DNA of 64,000 nt from Allomyces macrogynus ATCC 38327. Lineage: Eukaryota; Blastocladiomycota; Blastocladiomycetes; Blastocladiales; Blastocladiaceae. Below the pieces are notes generated by a model, which had not been told where the DNA came from, did no database searches, and was given only the letters and a program-made list of their open reading frames with translations. The DNA is taken from NCBI GenBank assembly GCA_000151295.1, contig GG745354.1:464981-528980 (forward strand). Reading direction: 5' to 3'. This document shows positions 54,909 through 64,000 of this stretch, one piece after another. The number at the start of each line of letters is the position of its first letter. Position 1 is the stretch's first letter. A program made the position numbers and the translations under genes.

Positions 54909-55717
54909 GTCGAATTTCGTGCGCCGTGATCAATTGCAGCGAGTTGGATGATAGAACCACGTTGGAGAAATGGTCGGGAGATTTCCAGCTGCTCCGTCTT
55001 TTGTGCCAACGGTGAAAAGGTGACGAGCAGCCGCACGATCTTGGCACGTGCAAGTCACAGTTGTCTCACAGTATCCCACACCCGAGCTTTGTCTCCAAGC
55101 ACCCAGCTGGTCGTGCTCGCTCATGCTGCTCACAGTGTTCCTGCGTACTTGGGGTGCCTTCGAGACGGCTAGCGCTTGAATGGGGCCGAACGAGCTCTGA
55201 CTGCGGTAAAACCGGCCAGTCCTTCAACAGGTATGTATCCATGATCATCAACGCTCAACTAATTGTCCCCCTGCCACGATTTCGAAAGTTAATTGAACAA
55301 AAAGCCGCAATCACATCGTTCCCCATTTCCTTGGTCCGCCCCAGACTCCGGCCGCATGGCAGCTTGATTCTCTCAACTAACAAGGGTACAACTACCTTTC
55401 TGGATGCGCGCAGCTCCGACGACTGTTTCCCACATTCACTGCATCGGACGCGCCGCGCAATCTCCCCGTTCCGGCGCGGATGGGGGCAACACCAACGGCA
55501 TCGGGTTGCCCGCATTGGCGCAATGACACTTGAGCACGTCCAAAGCATGGCGACCAGTGCTGCGGCCGGCACAGCCGGTGGAGAGTTTTCTCTGTCGCCC
55601 AGAGAATCCATTCATATGAGTGGGGACTGTAATTTGGATACCAGTGGCGAGCCGAGGTCACTACCAGTGGCAACCGCAGCGGCCAGGTTCGAGAACACCG
55701 TGGATCTCCAGCAACGG
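54909..55717. other. Intergenic
   Basis: About 800 bp; no supported gene or element. Confidence 0.35.
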
Positions 55718-57436
55718 TCATACAGCAGGCGAGGTACCTTGCGCAACCGTACCGGCATCAGTTGAGGCGACAGTGACGAGCAAATCGGTACCGGGCAAGG
55801 CGCTCTGCGCGGCGCCAAGGAGCCTGGCCGTGATCGTTGCGGCAGCACTTCCGTCGTTAGCTGCGCTTGCGTCGATCAGTTGACCATCACCTGCCTCGTC
55901 AACCAACCCCGCCGATAACTTCGTTGACAGCTCCTTCTTGATCGCCTGCATCACAGACTCCGCGACGACAGCGCCCAACACGCCGCCACCAGGCGCCGCA
56001 TTCGGGATGACCGCCAACACCGCGTCCGAAGCCTGCTCACTTGCGCTCGAGTTCCCGTCTTGCGCTCCAGGCGACCCCGGCACGACCTTGTCCACCAACG
56101 TGTCGACCGCCGCGTTCATAACAACGGGCAACGCCGCGCCCAGCAGCCCACCACCAAGCAACGGCGCCGCGAGTGGTGCAGCTGCGGCCGCGCATAGCTG
56201 CCCACCCACGAATTTCGCGGAGGCGCGCATGCCGGTCGGGGTTGCTGAATCGCTAAGTGCGGCGCTGCTGACTGTCGTCAGAAGCGGTGCGGCAGCGCCG
56301 AGGAGACCGGGCGATGCGAGCTGGGTGTTGTTGATGGCACTGCTGGCGAGCCGCACGGCAGTTTTTCCGGACGCGGTGGTGGGTGGGTCCGTGAGCGCGT
56401 GGATAGCGCCCGCGGCTTGCGGGAACGTGGCATCAAGCAAAACACTCCCGACGTCGGCGAGAGGAGTCGCGGAAGGCGAGCCGCGCGTCGAACCGGCTTG
56501 CGCCGCGAGCGCATGAGCGACGTTGGCCGCGCAAGGAAATGCGGTGGTAATCAAGTTGTCGGCGACCGGAGACGCGAGGTGCAAGACATCAGCGACGCTA
56601 CCGGAGAGCTGCGTGACGCAACCCTGCTGGGTGGAGAAGTCGCAGAATCGGCGCCGAATGCGTTCGAGACGGTCATCGCGCCTGGCAACTCGGTTCCCAG
56701 GACGGTCGACGCGAGCGGCGCGGCCAGATCCAGTGCACCAGGCCGCGCAATTTCGGGTGGAGAATGGAGAGCCAAGGTATTGGCCAACTTGGAGAGGGAT
56801 TCAGGCAATGTCAACAGCGAGGAGCCGCCAGCAGCGGCGTGGGTTGGTGGCCGAATGGCACGGTTGAAGCGATCTGACCGGCAACGCTTCCCGCGAGAAA
56901 CGACGCGGCATCGTGAATGGTTGCTGAGATCAAAAACGCGTCTTCGACCTGGTCGGCCAACACTGGGATCGCGTCGTCAAGGTGGCCCAAGATCGGCATG
57001 GGGAGAGTATTGCCGTGCTGATCAATGACCACCGCCCGGATCGCGGCCTGTGCCGTCGGGACCGCGTCATTTCACCTGGTCCTGTGTGATCGACGAGTGC
57101 TTGTGGCGGCGCACGAAGACGGAAGCGACGACCTCGCCCACGTTCGGGAACGGCAGACAGCAAAACCATCAACTAGCTTGGGCTTGAACGCTGTGGCCGC
57201 CATTTCGGGGTGGGGGGCGAGCGCGAACAGGCGCGAGCTGTGGGCGGGCGCCATTGGTGCTCCCGAGACGCGACGTGGGTCATAAACGCGGCGACCGCAT
57301 AGGTCGCGGTGATCGCGGTCGTGGACAGGCCGCGCTCGATGCGCCCGATCGCAATCTGGACGATTGAAGTGATGGACCTGGAGGTCGCGACATGATCCGT
57401 CGCGTCGTGTGCGATTGGCGAGTACTTGATCTTCAT
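55718..57436 (-). CDS. Alanine/leucine-rich protein of unknown family, exon model incomplete
   Basis: Several protein-like blocks on the minus strand appear to be exons of one gene. The start is MKIKYSPIAHDATDH at 57436, then SIVQIAIGRIERGLSTTAIT. Later blocks are HSSRLFALAPHPEMAATAF, PNVGEVVASVFVRRHKHSS, VIDQHGNTLPMPILGHLDDA with FLAGSVAGQIAS, SKLANTLALHSPPEIARPGA, and a final exon from about 56624 to 55718. That last exon follows a CTTCTCCACCCAG acceptor and is built of Ala/Leu/Gly-rich segments (LLGGGLLGAALPVVMNAAVD). Frames change between blocks, and I could place only some introns with confidence. The repetitive ALLG composition gives no family assignment. It could also be a gene with frameshifts. 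Confidence 0.4.
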
Positions 57437-57776
57437 TGTGTCGGTCAGCGGGCGCGGATCCTGTTGAAGGGTCCTGATCGTCTTGGGGGTGGGCCTGTCA
57501 GGCCCACGAGCGGGGTGCGCTGTGTTGGTGCCATGGAGCTGGGGCGCTTCTGGTTGTAAACCTTCGCGAGTCTGATCCCGCGCCACCTACACTGCCCACG
57601 TCTGCTCCGTGGATGTCTGTTTGGGTGACCTACGTGCAGGCGGTCCCCTTGTTGAGCGTGCCGGCGAGGATAGGTGCGCGCCGTGCCGGTCGTGTCGGGA
57701 GTGTCGCGAAGGGCCATCAAAATGCTTGATTACGACGCAGCACCGTCTCACAGACCCGCACGCGTCTCTCGGCCTC
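57437..57776. other. Intergenic
   Basis: 340 bp, no feature recognised; probably 5' region of the alanine-rich gene and 3' region of the next. Confidence 0.35.
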
Positions 57777-58554
57777 TCACAACCGTGACACAATTGTTAC
57801 CGAATCAACCGGTATAGTTCCAACTCCACCACTCTCCCATCCCTCTCGGGGCGACGACCGGCGCGTCGCCCCATCTCCTCGCTTTCTTCCTCCTCCGCGA
57901 CGGCAGACGCGCTCAGCACCCGCCAAGCATCGACGTAACCCATCCACAATCGCATCCATGGAATCCTCGCCCCCACCTCCACCTCCACCCCCTCCACTCC
58001 AATTGCAATCCATCCCGCTCACGTCCACGGCCGGCACCAATCCCGCAACCAGCATATCGGCCCTGTTCTGCGCCGGACAATCAAACACGGGCCCGACACC
58101 AGTACTCGCGACCCCGTGCCCGACACCCGCGGCGCTGGTAGTTGACAGGAGTCCGAGCCACAGTTCGATCGTGGAGTGGAGTGTGGCGCCGACCTGCCGC
58201 GGAGTCGCGCGGTCGAGCAGGTGCGCCGTGTGTGAGTGGATCGCCGCGGGTGCGGGTGCGGGTGCGGGTGCGGGTGCAGCAGGGATGGGCGAGGTTTGCG
58301 TCGCGACGGTCGATGTCGTGGGTGGGGTTTGCGTCGCGACAGTCGATGTGCGGGATGGGAGTGACGGGGCGCAGATCGCGGGGCGTGGCGGTTGGTGCGG
58401 TGAGGTCAAGGTCGGAGTCGGGATCTTGCTGGTTGATGGGGGGGGGGGGGGGGGGGGAGGTGATGATGAACGGTTTGTTGGTCGGTGCGCCACGGTTCGT
58501 AGATGTCGGTGGAGGCGCAGTCACTGGTGAGGCGAAGGAGCGGGACGCGGTCAT
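57777..58554 (-). CDS. Proline-rich protein whose frame is split by a 20-base homopolymer
   Basis: The only good ATG (58554) opens a frame MTASRSFASPVTAPPPTSTN that enters a run of 20 C (minus strand, 58457-58438). After the run, the frame that looks coding is a different one: STSKIPTPTLTSPHQ, then TSTVATQTPPTTSTVATQTS, an (AP)n stretch, HLLDRATPRQVGATLHSTIE, a poly-Gly run, and an Arg/Gly-rich end at 57777. A one- or two-base error in the length of the homopolymer would join them into one protein of about 255 aa. It lacks any known domain; the repeated VATQT motifs resemble short dynein-light-chain-type binding motifs (TQT core), which is speculative. Confidence 0.45.
58247..58278. repeat. 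GCGGGT hexamer tandem repeat
   Basis: About five copies of the hexamer; on the minus strand they encode alternating Ala-Pro. Confidence 0.85.
58438..58457. repeat. Homopolymer run of 20 G (20 C on minus strand)
   Basis: Uninterrupted G20 inside a gene, encoding poly-Pro on the minus strand. Homopolymers of this length are prone to both sequencing error and replication slippage. Confidence 0.95.
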
Positions 58555-59054
58555 ACGTTAACGATGTTAACGATTTTTCTCTACAACATGTGAATCCGCA
58601 ACCGGTGAACGGCGCTCGCGCCGTACGGGTCAGAGCATGTCGATGAGTCCGCGACCGGGGCCAACGCGGTGGGTTGGTGTCCAAACGCGCGAACGCTCCG
58701 CTTTATGTCGCAGCGGGACTGTGACCGTGGACTCGGGTAGAAGTCAACCGACCAGCGCGTGTTGTTGCTGTGTGCAACGGCCTTCTTGCCAGTTCCCTGA
58801 ACCAGACAAACGAAATTTGTCCACGGCACTGGCAAAACGGGGCATTTTATGGGGGGCACACCAGCAATCACCAAACCAGGCCCGCGGCGACACGACCAAA
58901 CTGGTGGAGAACGCAATACGATTCCTAAATACAGCGGGTCATCGGTCAGCGTCGGCTCGCGATCGAAAACACACGGCGGGCGCACCACCGGCGCGTTGAT
59001 GGTGATCCAAACGTACATTTACTGCAAAACTCTTGCGGCGACCACCACCGCGCA
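58555..59054. other. Intergenic
   Basis: 500 bp between two minus-strand genes. No supported feature. Confidence 0.35.
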
Positions 59055-61159
59055 TCAGACATCAAAGTGCTCGCCATCGAACCCAATGTACCCCGTCAGC
59101 AGGAACACGGGGAAGTACGGCTTCTTCTCGATCTGCGAGCACCCTACAAAGACAGCACCACCGGATCCGTTAGTCACGCTTTGCTCTCGGCCGACCCATC
59201 GGCACCCAAATCGATCCGTACAGTTCCACGCCGACGTCAAGCGGCCATCAATACAGCTGCCCGCTGAATTAAAGTTATCCGCGCCGGACCCATCAAACGC
59301 ATGCTGGAAGAAATCCGTCAAAATCGCCTTCCGCGCCGCGTCTACCAACACCGCCGGATCCGCCTCCCCGCCGCGCGGCGCAAACTCAGCATTCGCCAAG
59401 TATGCGCGCAGTGCCGGGTTTGCCGCCACGTCACCCAACTTATCGAGCGCCTGCAGTACCGGCGCTAAGATGCGCGGCACTTGCGTGTACTTGTCGATCA
59501 GCATGAGCGCGTTCGGCACGTTGTGGTCCCCGAGATGGATCACCGAGGAACCGACCCAGTTGGCGGGACCGCCCACGCGGGATTGCGCGCGGCGTAGGAT
59601 CGCGTGCATCGCGCGGCCGGCTTTCGGGCACGGTTGGACACGGTTCAGGCCCTGGCCGGTGTCCCGCAGACGGTAGGTGTTGGCGCCGGACGCGAGCATG
59701 TCGTCTTCGGCAAGCGCCCAGAGCATGAACATGTCATGCGCGACCTAAGCGTTTCAAAAAGTGGTTGTTAGTTTGGGGATGTCAGAAGAGACAGAGGAGA
59801 GCATCGGTGTACCTCGCGCCACATGATGAGCGACTGGAACACGTAGGCAAACTGCTTCGAGTGCGAGTGTGACAACCGTGCGCCGCCCGACCCTGCGCGA
59901 ATCGCAAGCGATGGCGTCGTGCCGTTCTCCGACGAAAAGTGCGTCGTCAGGTACCGCAGCATCCGGTCGCATGGGTCGCGGTGGAACCGCAGGTAATGGT
60001 GGTGGTCGCCAATCGAGTAGAGCAGTTGCCGAATCGTATCGGGCGCAAGCGACCGCGTCGCGTACTTTTTCGCCAATGTCTCGACGGCGCGCTCCTTGCG
60101 TCGAATCTCGGCATCGATCTGCCGCCGCGTCTTGCCGTCCGGCACGATTTCCGACGTCGCGTCCCAGACGGCCGCGTCTTTCAGGAGCGCGAGCGCGCCA
60201 TGTTCTTCGAGCACGCGGTGCACGGTCTTGATGGGCATGATGCACGAGAACCCTAGCATGTTCTGCACTTCCGGCAACGCCGAGTCTTGCAGCAGATAGA
60301 GCAGCTTGCCGTAGGAAGAGCGGAACTTTTCGGGGTTGCAGATCTTGTGCCGGCGGCCAATCTCAAAGACGTGCTGGAACCAGGCAGCGTTGGCCGCGAA
60401 ATCGCGGTCCTGGAAGAGCTCTTGACCCGTTTTGTAGTCGGCCGCGAGCACGAGCCCGGACAAGATCTGGCACAGTTCGCGAATTTGCGCGACGATGCGC
60501 TTGGCGCGCGACGTGTAGGTGAGAATGTCAACCTTGTCAGTGTACTCGGAGACGCGCAGTGCCGCGTCGAGGAGCCGGAGAAGCTTGCGCTCGTCGAGTG
60601 TGAGCCGCACGGGGATCCACTGCACGCGCTCGACAAGCCATTCGCCAAAAGCGTTAGCGTCGGGCGTGATGGTCGGGGTCAGACCCAGGTCGGCTGCGGA
60701 GTGCGGGCCATTGTCGGGCCCAGGTGCCACGGCAGCAGCGGCGATCGCGGTCGGATCGATGCCGGACACGGTGGACGCGGTCGCGGACGCGCTTGCCGAC
60801 GACGCCGGCCTGTTCGAGCCGGCGTCGTCTTGGTGAATGGGCGTGGTGGCATGGCGTGCGCGCGACCGGCCCTTCTTGTGCTGCGCGGTCCAGCACTCGT
60901 TGCAGTAGTCTTCGGCACAGCCCGCACAGTGCAGTTGCACCGGATGGTCCTGGCACTCGACACAGAGGCCGTCGACGTGCGTCGTCTCGGCGAGGTTGGC
61001 GTCGTCGGCGTCCATGGCGTCGTTGTCGGCGTCGACGTCCTTGGTGGCAACTTGGCTGCTTGCATCGGCGTCGTCGGCACGGTGCTCAAGGATCAGCGCG
61101 AGCTTGCGCTTGCGCGACAGGTCGTCGTCCTGCGCAGCGAGCGCGGGCGGGTCGGGCAT
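59055..61159 (-). CDS. B-box zinc finger / DUF2009 protein
   Basis: Three exons, 61159-59813, 59744-59222 and 59143-59055; introns 68 and 78 bp (GTACAC and GTACGG donors, TAG acceptors); 652 aa. An N-terminal B-box-type zinc finger has Cys 66, 69, 78, 81, 86, 89 and His 94 and 103. The rest is a DUF2009 domain with strongly conserved blocks: KTVHRVLEEHGALALLKDA, RREIDAEI-like RRQIDAEIRRKERAVETLAK, SIGDHHHYLRFHRDPCDRML, ARLSHSHSKQFAYVFQSL, YRLRDTGQGLNRVQPCPKAG, WVGSSVIHLGDHNVPNALML and DFFQHAFDGSGADNF. Splicing of the last intron restores TSAWNWCSQIEKKPYFPVFL, matching the family. Function of DUF2009 is unknown to me; high conservation argues for an essential or enzymatic role. It is head-to-head with RanBPM, 417 bp apart. 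Confidence 0.92.
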
Positions 61160-61576
61160 GTTGATGGCGGCGTCAATTCGACGTGTGGGCGAACACGCGC
61201 GGGAGCGGGAGCGGCGTGCCGACTTCCAATCGGCGAGCACAGCGCGAAGGGTCAGGCAGGACACGAGGCGATCAAGGCGGCCGACGCCACGGCGGTTGGG
61301 CAGGGACTGGTGCCATGACCATCGCCAACGCGTGCCTGCGTGCTCCACGCGTCGCGCTCCCCGTTTGCTCGCTCTCCAGAGTCGTCGCCGTTAACGGCCC
61401 GCTCGCCGCGCGTCATCCTGCATCGTCGAGTCGCCGTGTCGTTGTCGACCGCATCCACGTCGACACCGCTCTCGCCGCCGCGTCTGTATCCCGCCGTCAG
61501 TACCCGCATCTGCTCCCGCTCTCCTGCCCGCCGCCCGTGACCCGCCGCCCTGTCCCAGTTGTTCGCGTTCGCCACC
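61160..61576. promoter_or_regulatory. Bidirectional promoter region (DUF2009 / RanBPM)
   Basis: 417 bp between divergent start codons. It must hold both 5' UTRs and promoters. No TATA box seen. The start at 61577 has a strong GCCACCATGG context. Confidence 0.5.
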
Positions 61577-63633
61577 ATGGACCTCGACCCGCCCACGGCC
61601 ACTGCGTCAGGCCCCGGTGCCGTCCCGCTCGCGCTCGCCGCCAAGCGGCACGTCTGGGGCGCGTCTTCGTCCTCCTCACTCGCAAGTCTGTTACCGGGCC
61701 TTTACTCGTCGGGCGCCGGCGCCTCGGCCGCGTCCGCAGCCGCCGACGCCGCTCCCCCGCCGTCGAACCTGCCAGAGTACCTGCAGCTGCTGCCGACCGC
61801 GTCGATGCTCGACCTCGACCCGCTGCCCGCCGCGCCGCACTCGCGCGCAGCGAGCAGTACCATGGCGATGGGCACGCACCCGCTGTTGCGCGCGAGTCCG
61901 ATCGCGGCCGCGTCCACAGCCACGGTAACGCAAGCGTCGGCCGCGGCCATGAACATCCTGCATCCGACGCGCCGCGACGCGATTGCCTTGCCGAGCGCGT
62001 GGAACCCGAAAGATAAGTGCGGGCTCGTTGAGCTGCACGAGGGTGCGCAGCGTGCGAATTACAATGGTGCGTCCTCGTGATTCTCTCGCTTTCTTTCCTT
62101 TACACTGTTCGCTCACGCACCACGTCAACAACACCAAACAGGCACCGGCCGCTCCGACCAAGACGCCGCCTCGGTCCGCGCCAACCACCCGATCCCGCCC
62201 GAGTGCGGCATCTTCTACTACGAAGTGGAAATCGTCTCCAAGGGCACCGACGGTTACATTGGCATTGGCCTGTGCGGCCCACACGTCTCGCTCAACCGGC
62301 TCCCCGGCTGGGAACCGCACTCGTACGGGTACCACGGCGACGACGGCCACATCTTTGCCGGGTCCGGGCAGGGCAAGATCTACGGGCAGACTTACGGCAC
62401 TGGCGACGTTGTCGGGTGCGGGATCAATTTCACGTCCGGCGACGTGTTTTTCACGAAAAACGGTCTGTTCCGGGGCGTCGCGTTCCGCAACGTCAAGGTC
62501 GATCCGAACGCGCCGACGTCGCGGTCGGCGAACGCGCAACCGGTCGGGCTGCCGCGCGCGCTGTTCCCATGCGTCGGGATGCGCACAAGGGCGAGGCGAT
62601 TCGCGTGCCACGTGCCGTTCCGGTTCGATATTGCCCAGTATGTCCGCGACGAAATGGCGCGTGTTTGGTCGACGATTACCGCGGGGCCGATGCTGCCGAC
62701 ATCTCCGGCCCCTGCGCCTGTGGAGAACAGTGACGAGGACGGGGCTGCCGCACGCGCAAGTGCGGCCGCGGCCGCATCGACGGAAGAGGCCTCGGCACTG
62801 CACGAACTCGTCCTTGGGTACTTGGTTCATCACGGGTATCAGCGTACGGCGGCGGCATTGGTCGCGCACGCCGACGCGCGCCGCGCAAATGGAGCGACGA
62901 CGCCGGACGTAGACCGGATGGATGTGGACGGCGCCAAACCGGCGCCGCGGTCTGGCCACGCGCAGCTGCGCGAAATGGAACAGCGCGGACGTACGTAACC
63001 TTGCCCACCCTCTTCACCACGATCCGCACCCCACTGACTTCCTATTCCATTAAAACAGAAATCAAGGACCTGATTCTCGCTGGAGACATTGACGCCGCTG
63101 TTGCTCTCCTAACCACCGCCTACCCGCACTTCCTCGATCGCGACCTCGAAACGCGGTTTTTGCTGCACTGCCAACAATTCACCGAACTTCTCGCGCCGCT
63201 CTTCACTACGCCCGCCGCCACGACCTCGATCGCCGCCGACCCGCGCCTGCAGCCCGTCCTCGACTACGGCCGTCGCGTCCTCGCGCAATACGCCGTCCTC
63301 ACCCCGGCCGGGGGTGGTGACGACGATGGCGGTGTCGCGCGCCGGCGCGCGCACGTGCAAGCCTTGTTCTCGGTCCTGGCCTACACGGACCCGCGCAGTT
63401 CGCCCGTAGCGCACTTGCTGGATCTGCCCGCGCGCCGGCGCGCGGTCGCGGCCGCGGTGAATACGGCGGTGCAGGTCGGGGCGTTGGGCAAGCCAGCGCG
63501 GCCGGCGTTGGAGACGGTCGTGCGGCAGGCGATGGCGAGCGTGGAAGTGTTGGCGAAACGGCCGGAGATGGCGGCGGCGGTGCCGACGGCGTGTTTGGTG
63601 GATGTTAAGCGCGAGGTGTTTCAGGGGCTGTGA
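61577..63633 (+). CDS. GID1: RanBPM / Gid1 (Vid30) homologue, CTLH ubiquitin-ligase scaffold
   Basis: Scaffold and substrate-receptor-binding subunit of the CTLH/GID E3 ubiquitin ligase, by family knowledge. Exons 61577-62066, 62142-62990 and 63059-63633; introns 75 and 68 bp with GTGCGT and GTACGT donors and CAG acceptors; 637 aa. After an Ala/Ser-rich N-terminus there is a SPRY domain (CGIFYYEVEIVSKGTDGYIG, GLCGPHVSLNRLPGWEPHSY, YGTGDVVGCGINFTSGDVFF, FTKNGLFRGVAF), then an acidic Ala-rich linker, a LisH motif (LHELVLGYLVHHGYQRTAAA), a CTLH motif formed across the last intron (IKDLILAGDIDAAVALL, then FLLHCQQFTELL), and a CRA-type C-terminal helical region. All expected domains are present and in order. 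Confidence 0.92.
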
Positions 63634-64000
63634 GCGACGGGGAACAAGGGCCGCATCTGTGTACAGGATCAAGTGTCGTTGGTGACTTGTTTTCGAGCGG
63701 GGTTCGTGCGTTTAAGTTGACCCGTTTCTGGTGCAGTCGTGGGAATGAAATGGCCCGCGTCAACTGCTTCACCCTTTTGCGACACCCTTTCGACAGCACC
63801 TGACAGCATCGCGACGCGTCGTGACCAACCGATCACTGCGCGCCCAAGCTGGGATCTGAATGGATCACGATCGTATTATTTACATCACCCCTCGCTTTCT
63901 CTACAGCTACCTCCACTCGTCCCGCGACGCGTACTCCCTTCTCCACCCGCTCTTTACTCAGCCTGGTCGTCTGTGACACTCACGTTCGCCGTCGCCTCGG
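63634..64000. other. 3' region of RanBPM and window end
   Basis: No gene supported. A CTTCTCCACCCGCTC motif followed by ACTCAG at about 63938-63961 looks like the 3' end of an intron and may belong to a gene starting near the right edge. Confidence 0.3.

Noticed and set aside
55938..56516. 192-codon plus-strand frame
   Set aside because: Antisense to the last exon of the alanine-rich gene; Ala/Pro/Ser composition mirrors it and there is no start context.
1..64000. CRISPR arrays, insertion sequences and bacterial-type operons
   Set aside because: Intron-bearing eukaryotic genes throughout; no spaced direct repeats, transposase motifs or terminal inverted repeats seen.

Overview
The window is nuclear DNA from a eukaryote, almost certainly a fungus. 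Genes are split by short spliceosomal introns, nearly all about 59-92 bp with GTACGT/GTRCGT-type donors and TAG or CAG acceptors. Start codons often sit in a CCACC-ATG context and GC content is high. Several families are fungal or mainly fungal: a Zn2Cys6 transcription factor, an IKS1-type kinase, an Ssr4 (DUF1750) chromatin-remodeller subunit, a B-box/DUF2009 protein and Gid1/RanBPM. A cyclic-nucleotide-binding voltage-type K+ channel, duplicated extracellular kelch-like membrane proteins and very high GC fit a zoosporic lineage such as Blastocladiomycota (Allomyces-like). That placement is inference. One run of 233 Ns shows this is a draft assembly.

Layout. 0-1.8 kb: K+ channel (minus, runs off the left edge). 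2.8-5.7: exocyst subunit SEC10. 6.3-10.3: tandem pair of kelch-like membrane proteins. 10.3-12.3: gene-poor, with a decayed copy of a small mitochondrial-type membrane protein. 12.3-14.8: DDX51/Dbp6 RNA helicase. 15.2-17.6: two convergent genes, one a mucin-like receptor. 18.0-18.4: intact copy of the small membrane protein. 18.6-19.8: decayed helical-repeat gene with a 15-bp tandem repeat. 20.9-23.6: F-box protein. 24.1-25.5: Rogdi/Rav2. 26.7-29.6: IKS1-type kinase. 30.2-31.5: DUF2306-reductase fusion with an in-frame stop. 31.8-35.2: large coiled-coil protein. 36.0-40.5: 11-exon membrane-anchored armadillo-SPRY protein. 41.0-44.6: Zn2Cys6 transcription factor. 46.2-47.5: ribosomal protein uS3 with a long first intron. 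48.9-50.1: gene broken by the assembly gap. 51.5-53.2: tandem pair of small disordered proteins. 53.5-54.8: Ssr4. 55.7-57.4: alanine-rich protein. 57.8-58.6: proline-rich gene split by a 20-base homopolymer. 59.1-61.2 and 61.6-63.6: a head-to-head pair, B-box/DUF2009 and RanBPM/Gid1.

There is no operon logic. Functions are mostly housekeeping: secretion (SEC10), V-ATPase assembly (Rav2), ubiquitin ligase scaffolding (Gid1, F-box), chromatin (Ssr4), ribosome biogenesis and translation (DDX51, uS3). Between them lie lineage-specific surface proteins and small duplicated genes. The best candidates for something undescribed are the armadillo-SPRY membrane protein, the tandem kelch pair, the small duplicated genes, and the DUF2306-reductase fusion. 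I reconstructed exon structures by hand from splice signals and reading-frame continuity; none was tested against transcripts.
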